Positions 1-8,195 of a stretch of DNA of 64,000 nucleotides are shown one piece after another; the first letter of the stretch is position 1, and each line of letters opens with the position of its first letter. A program made the translations under genes and the position numbers. The stretch covers positions 1-64,000 of the forward strand of contig JAFTGB010000011.1 in the NCBI GenBank assembly GCA_017458125.1, read 5' to 3'. This DNA is from Prevotella sp. (GTDB taxonomy: Bacteria; Bacteroidota; Bacteroidia; Bacteroidales; Bacteroidaceae). Under the pieces are notes generated by a model. The model searched no databases, was not told the origin of the DNA, and saw only the letters and a program-made list of their open reading frames with translations.

Positions 1-1
1 G

Positions 2-256
2 AACAAGCCTATCTACAAACGTGTTACTCCTGCCGACAATGGGAAACAACTCTACGTCAGCCCAGCGGAGTCCGTCGTGCTGAAAGGCAAGAAGAAATAC
101 TGCGTCACTATCAGCGTCGTTGACATGAAGGGCAATGGAAGCCTCTCTTTCCCCGCCAACTTTAAGAGCAGTTATGCCCGGCACAGGGTAAAGGGAAAAA
201 TGAAGAAAATCCCTGGTTGCCCGATGATTATCGTGAATGGATATGAAGCCGAATAG
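2..256 (+). CDS. C-terminal end of an unidentified protein (5' truncated by window edge)
   Basis: An open frame runs from the window edge to a TAG at 254-256 and gives about 84 residues. The tail is basic and polar, ends in IIVNGYEAE, and includes the stretch SVVLKGKKKYCVTISVVDMKG, which alternates hydrophobic and polar residues like beta-strands. Only the C-terminus is visible, so no family can be named. It could be the end of a secreted or surface protein, but that is a guess. No intrinsic terminator with a T-tract follows directly. Confidence 0.5.
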   Translation, partial: NKPIYKRVTPADNGKQLYVSPAESVVLKGKKKYCVTISVVDMKGNGSLSFPANFKSSYARHRVKGKMKKIPGCPMIIVNGYEAE

Positions 257-568
257 AAATGACAAAGGTTACTAACACATAGAGGGTCAGACTCTCTGTG
301 TGCACGCTTCGACAGGCAGCTGTTGGCCTCCGTGCCGATGCTGCCTTTTCTCAGTCTAAGAATGTTTAACGCGCGACGATGCAAGATTTCCGCCTTTCGG
401 CGTTTACTATAGTAGAACACTAACATCAAAATTATACGGTGAGACAGAACCGAATTTCTGAACATTAAGCATTTTTGTTCTACTGGTAGACACATAGTTA
501 GCGGACACGCTTTTCGTAAAGCGTTAAAACAATCAAATGATTTGGTAATTTCGTATTTTTGTTATACC

Positions 569-724
569 ATTGCACCCGATGGTGAGTCACAAAAACGGCT
601 GGTGGCTCTTCATCGGGTGTTCTTTGATGCAATTCATAGCAGAACAAGGAGATTAGTACGGTCTCTTATCCGGACTCGGCTTTGCCGCTTGCCAGAGCAA
701 GAACCCTCAAAATCCTCAATCTCC
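569..724. ncRNA. possible structured RNA or degenerate RNA gene
   Basis: Two neighbouring folds are visible. The first pairs CACCCGATG (573-581) with CATCGGGTG (611-619), with an inner GAGTCAC/GTGGCTC helix. The second pairs GGAGATT (648-654) with AATCTCC (718-724) around the hairpins CGGC-TTT-GCCG and CTTGC-CAGA-GCAAG. Promoter-like boxes flank the block on both strands (554-561 plus, 763-770 minus), so the transcribed strand is unclear. It lacks D-arm and T-arm signatures, so it is not a tRNA, and it does not match tmRNA, SRP or RNase P signatures I know. Confidence 0.25.
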
Positions 725-840
725 CAAACTGCCTTTATACAAAGAAATCCTGCGAATCCTTCCAAAGTTACGAAAAGTCGAGCGCAAAACAAAAAGAATT
801 TATTCTTTTTTTCATTTTATTTCGCGTTAAGTCGAGGACT

Positions 841-897
841 TTTTGCGTACAGGCACAAGGTATTTTGCGTACAGGCGAGACTATTTTGCGTACAGGC
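841..897. repeat. three-copy array of TTTTGCGTACAGGC, 21-22 bp period
   Basis: The 14-mer TTTTGCGTACAGGC occurs at 841-854, 863-876 and 884-897. The spacers differ, so the core is conserved and the spacing is kept at about two helical turns. It lies in the first non-coding region, far from any start codon, on the 3' side of the convergent lipoprotein gene. It is related in period, though not in core sequence, to the arrays at 40866 and 57533. Confidence 0.85.
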
Positions 898-1079
898 GCA
901 AGCGAGTTCTCACGGTCCTCAGCCCCCGACACCACCGCTCTCGCACCGAAGCGTCGCCATCCTTTCACCCTCAGGACCCACTTCTACATGTCCTCCATAG
1001 ACAAACCTATCTGCGTAACGGCATATCTCACACAGCGAGTCAGCCCAACAAGCCCCATGTACTGCGTCCGGAGACATGA

Positions 1080-2384
1080 CTACCTGCGCCCTATGTCGCG
1101 CAGGAAGGCGGGCGAGATGCTGTCGATGGCGAAGTTGTAATAGAGGTTATCCTCGTCGACAGTGCGAAAGTGGCGCTTGCCCTGAACGGAGTCTTTGGGT
1201 GTCTCCCAGAGGATGTCCTTGAAGCGCTCGGCATCGGGCACGGAGTCGGTGCGCAGGATGCAGTTGGCAAAACGGTAGTCGAAGGCCACGGTGCTGTCAG
1301 AGACCTCGCCCATGACGACATTGTCCTCGTAGCCGGTGACAAGGGTGTTGGTGCAGAGCAGCAGCAGCGGCATATTGGTGTTGGTGAAACGGAACGCAGC
1401 ACCGCGGTCGGCACTGAAGGGGTAGAACTGTGCCAGCGTGCAGTGGTCGACGACGGCCTCACAGCCATGCAGGGCCAGACAGTCGGCCATGGCGTTGGTG
1501 AACTGGCAGTAGCTGAGCACCACGGCACTGTTGCGGGCGTAAAGTCCTGCACCACGGTTGTTGTGCACTACAGTGTTGGTCATGGTGATGCTGGTGCTGT
1601 CGCAAATGATGGCTTCCCACGCGTTACGTATCTCGCAACTGTTCAATTCGTTGTCTTTTGACGTTGAAGTAAAGTCCAAGCCCGCCCACTGTCCGCTGAC
1701 GCGGTCGTAAGGCAGGTAGTCGAACATGCGGTCGAGGCGGTCGCCACGGAAGACGCAGCCTTCGGCTTTCAGTTGTCCGTGGACGCTGATGCCTGCCCCG
1801 TCGTGGAAGTAGAGGGTGGTGTTACGCAGCGTCAGCGTGGCCGAGGGCTGGACGGTGATGCCGTCGCCATAGACGACGAGGGGTGTGGTAGACTCTATTG
1901 TAGTGTCATTGTTGATGACAAGGCTCGTTATGCGGCGGGCGTCCCATGTGTAAGTGCGCAGGTTGACGCGCTGCTGCGTGCCGTTTTCGAGCGTGAAAAT
2001 CAGGTCGTCCTCCACCAGTCGAGGCTCCGGGGCACTGCCTTCGCGGGTAGTCACCTCGACGAACACCAGCAGGCTGTCGCCCTTGCGCACCTCGAAGTCC
2101 AGTCCGACGGGGTCGAGATAGGTGCCGTCGACATTGACGCGGTAGCCTGACTGCGTGGTGCGTTCCAGCCGTGCCGACTGTATGCGGATGCCGTCCGACG
2201 TGCGGTTGTGCACCCAGAAGGTCTTGGTGATGGAGGGCACGGCACTGAAAAGCGTGTCGAAGCTCACGGTATCCTTGGAGAAAGTGAGCCTGTTGCCCGC
2301 AGCGGTGCTGAACGAATCGTTGTCGCTACAGGCTGTGAGCAGGGCGCAAGCCAAGGCGAAAAAAAAGAAAAGTCGTCTTATCAT
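1080..2384 (-). CDS. lipoprotein with right-handed beta-helix repeats
   Basis: A 434-residue protein of unknown substrate. It starts MIRRLFFFFALACALLTAC, a lipoprotein signal peptide with the acylated Cys at residue 19, so it is probably anchored in the outer membrane. The first 150 residues look like beta-sandwich modules. From about residue 165 there are repeated short strands (for example TTLYFHDGAGISVHG and TNTVVHNNRGAGLYARN) typical of a parallel beta-helix fold, as in pectate-lyase-like proteins. No catalytic motif stands out, so an adhesive or structural role is as likely as an enzymatic one. The start codon lies inside the terminator hairpin of the upstream gene (2367-2406), and I see no separate promoter, so expression probably depends on read-through from the rubrerythrin gene. 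Confidence 0.8.
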   Translation of the reverse strand: MIRRLFFFFALACALLTACSDNDSFSTAAGNRLTFSKDTVSFDTLFSAVPSITKTFWVHNRTSDGIRIQSARLERTTQSGYRVNVDGTYLDPVGLDFEVRKGDSLLVFVEVTTREGSAPEPRLVEDDLIFTLENGTQQRVNLRTYTWDARRITSLVINNDTTIESTTPLVVYGDGITVQPSATLTLRNTTLYFHDGAGISVHGQLKAEGCVFRGDRLDRMFDYLPYDRVSGQWAGLDFTSTSKDNELNSCEIRNAWEAIICDSTSITMTNTVVHNNRGAGLYARNSAVVLSYCQFTNAMADCLALHGCEAVVDHCTLAQFYPFSADRGAAFRFTNTNMPLLLLCTNTLVTGYEDNVVMGEVSDSTVAFDYRFANCILRTDSVPDAERFKDILWETPKDSVQGKRHFRTVDEDNLYYNFAIDSISPAFLRDIGRR

Positions 2385-2406
2385 ACGTTAGATAAAACGA
2401 CTTTTC
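2359..2406 (-). terminator. intrinsic terminator overlapping the lipoprotein start codon
   Basis: Read on the minus strand, GAAAAGTCGTTTTAT pairs with ATAAGACGACTTTTC around a 10-nt loop and is followed by eight T residues. The loop and 3' arm contain the ATG (2384-2382) and first codons of the lipoprotein, and the T-run encodes its Phe codons. It should end the rubrerythrin transcript and could gate lipoprotein expression. Confidence 0.75.
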
Positions 2407-2425
2407 TTCGGAATTATTGTATGGC

Positions 2426-2983
2426 TTACTTGCCAAAATAGCGCTTCAGCAAGCCGGCAAAGCCTGCTCCGTGACGAGCCTCGTCCTTAGCAGCCTCGTG
2501 CACCATGTCATGGATAGCGTCGAAGCCCATGGCCTTGGCACGCTTGGCCAGCTCGAACTTGTCGGCGCAGGCGCCTTCCTCGGCGGCGGCACGCTTCTCA
2601 AGGTTGGTCTTGGTGTCGAACACAACCTCGCCTAACAGCTCGGCAAACTGGGCGGCATGCACTGCCTCCTCCAGACCGTAGCGCTTGAAAGCCTCGGCCA
2701 CCTCGGGATAACCCTCGCGGTCAGCCTGACGGGCCATGGCCAGATACATGCCTACCTCGCCACACTCGCCCAGGTAGTTGTTGCGCAGCTCCTGTATCAT
2801 GTCCTCGGGGACGCCCTCTATCTTGCCGTCACCCAGACGGTGAACGGTGGCGTAGGTCACGTCGCCCGACTCTTTCAGTTCCGAGAACTTGGAGGCCGGA
2901 GCCTTACAGATGGGGCATTTCTCGGGTGCAGCATCGCCTTCGTAGATGTAACCACAAACGGCGCAGACAAACTTTTTCTTCAT
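2426..2983 (-). CDS. reverse-type rubrerythrin (rubredoxin-ferritin-like peroxidase)
   Basis: A 185-residue peroxide-scavenging protein. The N-terminal rubredoxin domain carries CxxC pairs at C7/C10 and C23/C26 ([19 protein letters not shown]). A ferritin-like four-helix domain follows, with diiron-type Glu/His clusters ([39 protein letters not shown]). Having the rubredoxin first defines the reverse rubrerythrin or NADH-peroxidase type common in anaerobes. I chose MKKKFVC rather than an ATG 48 bp upstream because the upstream residues are not rubredoxin-like and because the promoter at 3029-3060 leaves a normal leader. It is monocistronic, between two terminators. Confidence 0.93.
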   Translation of the reverse strand: MKKKFVCAVCGYIYEGDAAPEKCPICKAPASKFSELKESGDVTYATVHRLGDGKIEGVPEDMIQELRNNYLGECGEVGMYLAMARQADREGYPEVAEAFKRYGLEEAVHAAQFAELLGEVVFDTKTNLEKRAAAEEGACADKFELAKRAKAMGFDAIHDMVHEAAKDEARHGAGFAGLLKRYFGK

Positions 2984-3028
2984 AATGTTGTAAAGTATTT
3001 GTTTAGTTAGTATTAAAATGATTTTCTG

Positions 3029-3060
3029 CAAAGTTACACAGAAAAAACAAATCCCGCAAA
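3029..3060 (-). promoter_or_regulatory. Bacteroidetes promoter of the rubrerythrin gene
   Basis: The -7 box TAACTTTG lies at 3036-3029 and the -33 box TTTG at 3060-3057, separated by exactly 20 bp. The -33 box sits inside the 3' arm of the terminator at 3045-3079, so the two signals share bases. Confidence 0.85.
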
Positions 3061-3079
3061 TGTTTTGCGGGATTTGTTT
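3042..3079 (-). terminator. intrinsic terminator after the acetylesterase gene
   Basis: A perfect 16-bp stem, AAACAAATCCCGCAAA with its complement, has a 3-nt loop and is followed on the minus strand by a short T-run. It closes the Fur-purA-hisS-esterase transcript and doubles as the upstream part of the rubrerythrin promoter. Confidence 0.85.
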
Positions 3080-3095
3080 ACTACAGTCAGCCTAT

Positions 3096-3941
3096 TTATT
3101 CTTTTTCCATTTTACACGGCTTATCATCAGTGCGGTAGCGCGAGAGTAGCGGTATCTCCGCACACAGCGCCTGGGCTAACAGGCGCGCCACCTGGTGAGC
3201 GCCGTAGATGTTATAATGGGTATTGTCCTGTCGGCCTTCGGGCAGGGCGGGATGCTCGCCGGGTTTGTACCACATGTGCAGCTTCTTGGACCCTTCGACA
3301 CCCAACGACTGCTCCAGGTCGCCAGTAATCTTGTTGGCGTCGACGAAGAGGCAGTTCATGCGACGGGCCACATCCCGCGGAGCCACACGGTAAAGTCCGT
3401 GGGTGTCGACCAGTGAGTCGCCCTCAACCGTCTTAGGGGCATCCTTGAACGTGGTGTTGCGCAGGGCTTCGTCGTCATCGTTCTTGGCGGCCTTCTTGGC
3501 AAAGTTGCGACGCACGACGGGATTCATGAGCACGGGCGTTGCACCATGTTCACGCGTCTCGCGCACAAAGCGGGCCAGATTGTAGTCGAACGTCGACCCC
3601 GGGTCGGTATGACGGTCGGCCTTGGGCTTCTCGTCGTTATGACCAAACTGTATGATGACGTAGTCGCCCGGGCGTATGAGCGAGAGCACCTTGTCCCAAC
3701 GTCCCTCGTCGATGAAGCTCTTTGACGAGCGTCCGTTAACGGCGTGATTGTCAACGCGGATAAAAGCATCGTCGAAGTAGCACTGCAGAGCCATGCCCCA
3801 CCCTCTTTCGGGCGACCCCTTGGAGAGGTCTTTCTTGGCGGCTGTCGAGTCGCCAATGACGAAAATGGTGGTGACCCTGTCGGCCGTCATCGACGTCAGC
3901 ACAAAGAGTGCAGTAAGTGCGAGCATCAGTTTCTTCATCAC
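3096..3941 (-). CDS. secreted SGNH hydrolase, rhamnogalacturonan acetylesterase family
   Basis: A 281-residue enzyme with an N-terminal signal peptide (MMKKLMLALTALFVLTSM). Block I is IGDSTAA with the nucleophile Ser near residue 32. The Gly block is in AVNGRSSKSF. Block III is FGHNDEK, and the C-terminal DNTHYN provides the Asp-His pair. The spacing and the DxTHxN ending fit the CE12-type esterases that deacetylate pectic rhamnogalacturonan, though the substrate is inferred from family only. It lies 50 bp downstream of hisS across a heptamer repeat, with no promoter visible between them, so it is probably the last gene of that operon. Confidence 0.88.
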   Translation of the reverse strand: MMKKLMLALTALFVLTSMTADRVTTIFVIGDSTAAKKDLSKGSPERGWGMALQCYFDDAFIRVDNHAVNGRSSKSFIDEGRWDKVLSLIRPGDYVIIQFGHNDEKPKADRHTDPGSTFDYNLARFVRETREHGATPVLMNPVVRRNFAKKAAKNDDDEALRNTTFKDAPKTVEGDSLVDTHGLYRVAPRDVARRMNCLFVDANKITGDLEQSLGVEGSKKLHMWYKPGEHPALPEGRQDNTHYNIYGAHQVARLLAQALCAEIPLLSRYRTDDKPCKMEKE

Positions 3942-3953
3942 CTTGTCCTGCTA

Positions 3954-4000
3954 TTTTTATTTTTAATCTTTAATCTTTAATTTTTAATCTTTAATCTTTA
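3954..4000. repeat. AT-rich heptamer array (TTTAATC units)
   Basis: About six near-perfect TTTAATC units fill the junction between hisS and the esterase gene. The array also supplies the stop codon of hisS (its last codons read Ile-Lys-Asp-stop). It belongs to the wider set of operon-junction heptamer arrays in this window. Confidence 0.8.
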
Positions 4001-5355
4001 ATATATTCCACCAGCTCTTCCGGAGTCAGCATCTGCTGCTGTCCCGTCTCCATGTCTTTGAGCGTCACCTTGCCTTCGGCCATCTCGTTCTCGCCAGCAA
4101 GGGCGACAAAAGGTATCTGCTTGGCGTTGGCGTAGTTGAGCTGCTTCTTCATCTTGGCAGCATCGGGGAATATCTCGGCCCGGATGCCACGCGCGCGTAC
4201 CTTATTTATTATAGGTAGGCAGTAGGCAGTCTCCTTCTGACCGAAGTTGATGAACAGCAGCTGGGTGGTAGTGACGGAGTCACGGGGATAGAGGTCGAGC
4301 TGGTTGAGCACGTCGTAGATGCGGTCGGCACCGAACGATATGCCCACACCCGAAAGACCAGGCATGCCGAAGATGCCCGTCAGGTTGTCGTAGCGTCCGC
4401 CACCGGTAATGGAGCCTATCTGAACGTCGAGCGCCTTCACTTCAAAGATGGCTCCGGTATAGTAGTTCAGTCCACGCGCCAGCGTGAGGTCAAGCTGCAT
4501 CTCGTTCTTCAGCCCCACGGCCTTCAGCGTGTCGAGGATAAAGCGCAACTCGTCGACACCCTTCAGTCCAGTCTCGCTGGAGGCAAGCACCTGAGCAATG
4601 GTGTCGAGTTTGTCGTCGTTGGAACCTGTCATCGCAATGATGGGCTGCAGTTTTGCTATCTGCTCCTCGGTGAGTCCGTCCTCACGCAGCTCTGCATTGA
4701 CGTTGTCAATACCTATCTTGTCAAGTTTGTCAATAGCCACGGTGATGTCGACTATCTTGTCGGCAGCCCCGATGACTTCAGCAATGCCGGAGAGTATCTT
4801 GCGGTTGTTGATTTTTATCTGCACGCGGATACCGAAGCGCGAGAATACGGTGTCTACTATCTGCATCAGCTCCACCTCGTTGAGCAGCGAGTCACTGCCC
4901 ACCACGTCGGCATCGCACTGGTAGAACTCGCGGTAACGTCCCTTCTGGGGACGGTCGGCACGCCACACGGGCTGTATCTGATAGCGCTTGAAAGGCATCT
5001 GCAGTTCCTCGCGGTGCATCACCACGTAACGGGCAAAGGGCACCGTGAGGTCATAGCGCAGTCCTTTCTCGCATAACTTTGCAGCCAGGTGCAGCGTGTT
5101 GCGCTCTATAAGTTCCCGGTCATCAGTTTTCGACAGGAAGTCACCCGAGTTGAGCACCTTGAACAGCAGCTTGTCGCCCTCCTCGCCATACTTGCCCATC
5201 AGCGTCTGCAGTGTCTCCATCGACGGGGTCTCAATCTGCTGGAACCCGTAGAGGGCATACACCTCGCGGATGGTATTGAAGATATAGTTGCGCTTGGACA
5301 TCTCAACGGGTCCAAAGTCGCGCGTTCCCTTAGGAATACTTGGTTTGTTTGCCAT
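3991..5355 (-). CDS. hisS: histidyl-tRNA synthetase
   Basis: A 454-residue class II synthetase that charges tRNA-His. It shows class II motif 2 ([11 protein letters not shown] then [15 protein letters not shown]), the HisRS signature [15 protein letters not shown], and motif 3 in [16 protein letters not shown], followed by a C-terminal anticodon-binding domain. Its ATG shares one base with the purA stop codon (TAATG), so the two are translationally coupled. The length is normal for the family. Confidence 0.97.
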   Translation of the reverse strand: MANKPSIPKGTRDFGPVEMSKRNYIFNTIREVYALYGFQQIETPSMETLQTLMGKYGEEGDKLLFKVLNSGDFLSKTDDRELIERNTLHLAAKLCEKGLRYDLTVPFARYVVMHREELQMPFKRYQIQPVWRADRPQKGRYREFYQCDADVVGSDSLLNEVELMQIVDTVFSRFGIRVQIKINNRKILSGIAEVIGAADKIVDITVAIDKLDKIGIDNVNAELREDGLTEEQIAKLQPIIAMTGSNDDKLDTIAQVLASSETGLKGVDELRFILDTLKAVGLKNEMQLDLTLARGLNYYTGAIFEVKALDVQIGSITGGGRYDNLTGIFGMPGLSGVGISFGADRIYDVLNQLDLYPRDSVTTTQLLFINFGQKETAYCLPIINKVRARGIRAEIFPDAAKMKKQLNYANAKQIPFVALAGENEMAEGKVTLKDMETGQQQMLTPEELVEYIKD

Positions 5356-6626
5356 TATTTTCTCACGATTGTCTGGGCTCTATCGGGACCGATAGAGATG
5401 ATTTTGATAGGAGTCTCCAACTCCTTCTCCAAGAAGGCGATGTAGTCGGAGAACTGCTTGGGGAACTGCTCCTCGCTGGTAAACTGCGTCATGTCAGTCT
5501 GCCATCCGGGCAACTCCTGATAGACGGGCTCTATGCCCTTCTCAATGTCGTATGGGAAGTCGCGGGTCTCCTGACCGTTCACCTTGTAGGCCGTACAAGC
5601 CTTGATGGTGTCGAAGCCGTCAAGCACGTCGCTCTTCATCATGATGAGCTGCGTGACGCCATTGACCATGATGCTGTAGCGCAGCGCCACGAGGTCTATC
5701 CATCCGCAACGACGCTCACGGCCCGTAACGGCACCATACTCGTGACCAAGGTCGCGGATCCTCTTGCCCGTCTCGTCAAACAGCTCGGTGGGGAACGGAC
5801 CAGCCCCGACGCGTGTGCAATAGGCCTTCATGATGCCATAGACCTCGCCTATTCTGTTGGGACCTATGCCCAAGCCCGTGCATGCTCCAGCACAGATGGT
5901 GTTTGACGAGGTCACGAAGGGATAAGAGCCGAAGTCGACATCGAGCATCGTACCCTGAGCGCCCTCGCAGAGCACGCTTTTGCCCGAGCAAAGCACCTTG
6001 TTGATTTCGTGTTCGGAATCTACCAGATGGAACTGTCGCAGGTAGTCGATGCCTTTGAGCCACTTCTGCTCCACCTCGTCTATATTGTAGTCGAAGCCCA
6101 ACGACTTGAGAATGGCCTCGTGGCGAGCCTTGTGGGCTGCATACTTCTCCTCAAATCCGTCCAGGATGTCACCCACGCGCAGGCCGTTACGACTAACCTT
6201 GTCGGTGTAGGTCGGACCGATGCCCTTGCCCGTCGTGCCCACTTTGTTCTTGCCCTTCTGGGCCTCGTATGCAGCATCGAGCACACGGTGCGTAGGCATG
6301 ATGAGGTGAGCCTTCTTCGAGATATGCAGGCGCTCCTTCAGTTCGTGGCCACTGGCCTCCAGCGCCATGGCTTCCTCCATGAACAGGTCGGGAGCCAGCA
6401 CGACACCGTTGCCAATGATGTTGACCTTTCCTCCCTGAAAGATACCGGAGGGAATACTGCGAAGCACATATTTCTGTCCTTCAAACTCCAGGGTATGGCC
6501 GGCATTGGGACCGCCCTGAAAGCGGGCTATCACATCGTACTGCGGGGTCAGCACGTCGACCACCTTACCTTTTCCTTCGTCACCCCACTGGAGTCCCAGC
6601 AGGACATCTACTTTTCCTTGATTCAT
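5355..6626 (-). CDS. purA: adenylosuccinate synthetase
   Basis: A 423-residue enzyme that makes adenylosuccinate from IMP, aspartate and GTP, the first AMP-specific step. The N-terminus has the GTP loop [11 protein letters not shown], then [10 protein letters not shown], and later [14 protein letters not shown] and [21 protein letters not shown] start it at [11 protein letters not shown], because the frame stays open for 33 more codons upstream only by overlapping the 3' end of the Fur gene. It sits 19 bp after that gene and overlaps hisS by one base. Confidence 0.96.
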   Translation of the reverse strand: MNQGKVDVLLGLQWGDEGKGKVVDVLTPQYDVIARFQGGPNAGHTLEFEGQKYVLRSIPSGIFQGGKVNIIGNGVVLAPDLFMEEAMALEASGHELKERLHISKKAHLIMPTHRVLDAAYEAQKGKNKVGTTGKGIGPTYTDKVSRNGLRVGDILDGFEEKYAAHKARHEAILKSLGFDYNIDEVEQKWLKGIDYLRQFHLVDSEHEINKVLCSGKSVLCEGAQGTMLDVDFGSYPFVTSSNTICAGACTGLGIGPNRIGEVYGIMKAYCTRVGAGPFPTELFDETGKRIRDLGHEYGAVTGRERRCGWIDLVALRYSIMVNGVTQLIMMKSDVLDGFDTIKACTAYKVNGQETRDFPYDIEKGIEPVYQELPGWQTDMTQFTSEEQFPKQFSDYIAFLEKELETPIKIISIGPDRAQTIVRK

Positions 6627-6645
6627 CGTTTTGTTATCTGTGTTT

Positions 6646-7131
6646 TTATTGAGTTTTTGCCTGTTTGCGCTTTGCAGCCTGCTTGGTGAGCTGCGCCTGA
6701 CAGGTGCTGCAGATGCCATAGACATAGAGCGAGAAACCGTCCTTGCGGAAACGCCTCGTGCGCAGGGCCGCTATGGCGTCATTGATTTTCTGAGACTTGA
6801 ACTCTGTCACCTTGCCACACACCGTGCATATCTGGTGGCTGTGGCTGTTGTTGTCGTAACACGCTTCGTATTTCGTTGAGCCCTGGAAGCGGTGGCGGAT
6901 AACCAGCCGCAACTCCAGAAACAGCTTCAGCGTGTTATACAATGTGGCACGACTGACGGGAAACCGTTCCTCGTCGTTTAACTTGTCGCTCAACTCCTCA
7001 AGCGTGAAATGCCCACTGATGCTATACACCGCATCGAGTATGGCAAAGCGCTCCGGAGTCTTCCGCAGACTGTTTTGCTCTAAATAGCTGGTCAGGATAT
7101 TCCTGACCGTAGCCTTGACGTTCTCTTTCAT
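6646..7131 (-). CDS. Fur-family transcriptional repressor
   Basis: A 161-residue metal- or peroxide-sensing regulator. The winged helix carries the recognition segment FPVSRATLYNTLKLF. The dimerisation domain has HSHQICTVCGK and GICSTCQ, two CxxC structural zinc sites, plus a His-rich segment near NNSHSH. The tail is lysine-rich (KQAAKRKQAK). Whether it senses iron, zinc or peroxide cannot be read from the sequence. It heads the purA-hisS-esterase run, which is an unusual partnership for a Fur protein. Confidence 0.92.
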   Translation of the reverse strand: MKENVKATVRNILTSYLEQNSLRKTPERFAILDAVYSISGHFTLEELSDKLNDEERFPVSRATLYNTLKLFLELRLVIRHRFQGSTKYEACYDNNSHSHQICTVCGKVTEFKSQKINDAIAALRTRRFRKDGFSLYVYGICSTCQAQLTKQAAKRKQAKTQ

Positions 7132-7160
7132 TTTATGTGGTTAAATGGTTAAAAACCGCA

Positions 7161-7168
7161 CAAAATTA
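7161..7168 (-). promoter_or_regulatory. -7 box of the Fur-purA-hisS transcript
   Basis: TAATTTTG (7168-7161) matches TAnnTTTG and is 30 bp upstream of the Fur start codon. A TTTG occurs 25 bp further upstream, which is wider than usual, so the -33 element is uncertain. Confidence 0.6.
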
Positions 7169-7199
7169 CTACTTTTTCTTCACATTAAGGCAACAAAAG

Positions 7200-7240
7200 A
7201 CTAAAAAAGTGCTAAATCAATGCTTTTCAGCGCACTTTTT
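7200..7240 (-). terminator. hairpin within the last codons of the AlkD-like gene
   Basis: Read on the minus strand, AAAAAGTGC (7240-7232) pairs with GCACTTTTT (7212-7204) across a 19-nt loop, and the T-run includes the stop codon region. The coding sequence therefore appears to contain its own terminator. The loop is long, so efficiency is uncertain. Confidence 0.45.
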
Positions 7241-7818
7241 GCCATGCGCTCGTAAAGGAGTCCTAACTCGGAAAAGCGCTGGACACTCTGCATGGCGGCC
7301 TTGCGGACAGACATGTAGGGGCCTTGCAGGGCGGTCACGGCCTGGTCCAGAAACTCGTTGATGCCTCGCTCGTTGGGCTCCTGTCCCTGCATGAACAGGC
7401 GTGTCAGCACATGGAAGCCGCACAACTGGTAATACTCCTGGTCGGAGGCTATCCACCGGAAGGCCTTGTCGGCTGCGTAGGGCAGGTGTTGCCACAGGTT
7501 GAAGGCCAGCTGTTCGGCCACCTCCTGCGAAGGCACCTGCTCCATCCAGATGTCGCACACCTCGGGCAGCATCCTGTCGGCAGGCATCAGCATGGTGGCC
7601 AACAGCTTACACTCGCGCACATCCTCCTTCCACAGGGCTATGGCCAAGTCGTAGTCCTGCCCCATCTCGTCGGCCATGGCACGCAGACGCGGCACCGTAG
7701 CCCCCCAATTCAGCTTATAGTCGAGCCCCTTGTCGCGCATCGACTTTGCCACAGCGCCATCCATCATCTGACGGAACGACTGCTTGATTTCCTTGACCTG
7801 TTCTCTAATCTCTTTCAT
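7201..7818 (-). CDS. DNA alkylation repair (AlkD-like HEAT) family protein
   Basis: A 205-residue all-helical protein resembling the HEAT-repeat DNA glycosylase group (AlkD/AlkC). Visible signs are paired helices with LNWGATVPRLRAMA, AIALWKEDVRECKLLATML and VRKAAMQSVQRF. In Bacteroidales, close relatives are annotated as DNA alkylation repair enzymes, but several HEAT proteins of this type have no tested activity. I prefer the start MKEIREQV over an ATG 21 bp upstream because the extra residues are polar and non-conserved in look. The promoter is at 7890-7921. Confidence 0.72.
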   Translation of the reverse strand: MKEIREQVKEIKQSFRQMMDGAVAKSMRDKGLDYKLNWGATVPRLRAMADEMGQDYDLAIALWKEDVRECKLLATMLMPADRMLPEVCDIWMEQVPSQEVAEQLAFNLWQHLPYAADKAFRWIASDQEYYQLCGFHVLTRLFMQGQEPNERGINEFLDQAVTALQGPYMSVRKAAMQSVQRFSELGLLYERMAKSALKSIDLALF

Positions 7819-7889
7819 CGTTGAGTTTTGGGTATTCATGTCCTACACTATATTTCAACAAATATTGGACTTTCTAACCTGTACGCTTG

Positions 7890-7921
7890 CAAAAGTACAA
7901 TTTATTCGGCAAACCACCAAA
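7890..7921 (-). promoter_or_regulatory. Bacteroidetes promoter of the AlkD-like gene
   Basis: The -7 box TACTTTTG at 7897-7890 and TTTG at 7921-7918 are separated by exactly 20 bp. The predicted start site leaves a leader of about 65 nt. Confidence 0.8.
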
Positions 7922-7932
7922 GATTGATAAAG

Positions 7933-8127
7933 TCACCGCATGGAATAACAATTATTTCGGCGAGGCGCGTTGGATTCGCGCTGGGAAAAAGTACATACAA
8001 CATCCTCTACATTAAAGACGGTTTTTGTACCATCGGTCTTTTCCACAACCATCTCGTACTTTTTCTGACTGAAGGTATTGAGGTGACAAAGGCATACCAC
8101 GGTCAATAATGTAACTATTCTTTTCAT
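7933..8127 (-). pseudogene. truncated N-terminus of a secreted Bacteroidetes protein
   Basis: A 64-codon frame starting MKRIVTLLTVVCLCHLNTFSQ, a clear signal peptide, then KYEMVVEKTDGTKTVFNVED. The latter is an N-terminal module seen in many larger secreted Prevotella proteins, where it is followed by hundreds of residues. Here the frame ends after a short basic stretch (RESNAPRRNN). I read it as a remnant whose downstream part has been lost, although expression as a small secreted protein cannot be excluded. It lies between the M49 peptidase gene and the AlkD-like gene. Confidence 0.5.
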
Positions 8128-8195
8128 AACCTTTGTGTTTTTTGCCAATTCATAATTTCAAACGATTGTCTATAATATAGACATGAGCCTCGGCA

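Larger units (their letters stand above)
257..1079. other. 820-bp non-coding region with hairpins and a short repeat array
   Basis: I see no convincing gene here. The open frames present are low-complexity and partly built from the repeat at 841-897. Visible structure: a 7-bp stem at 507-524; a -7-like box TATTTTTG at 554-561; a long interrupted hairpin at 573-619; a region closed by GGAGATT (648-654) and AATCTCC (718-724) enclosing two small hairpins (677-687 and 688-701); a minus-strand promoter-like pair at 763-770 with TTTG 19 bp upstream; and three copies of TTTTGCGTACAGGC. Confidence 0.6.

Noticed and set aside
648..724. tRNA gene
   Set aside because: A 7-bp closing helix and 77-nt length are suggestive, but there is no GGTTCRANTCC T-arm, no D-arm pattern and no recognisable anticodon arm on either strand.
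542..1140. Several overlapping plus-strand open frames in the first non-coding region
   Set aside because: They are low in complexity, are partly translations of the TTTTGCGTACAGGC array (FCVQA-type strings), have no supporting promoter or leader, and overlap one another in different frames.
2984..3031. Upstream ATG (3031) as the rubrerythrin start
   Set aside because: The 16 extra residues are hydrophobic and AT-coded, unlike a rubredoxin N-terminus, and this ATG overlaps the -7 box, so it lies at or before the transcription start.
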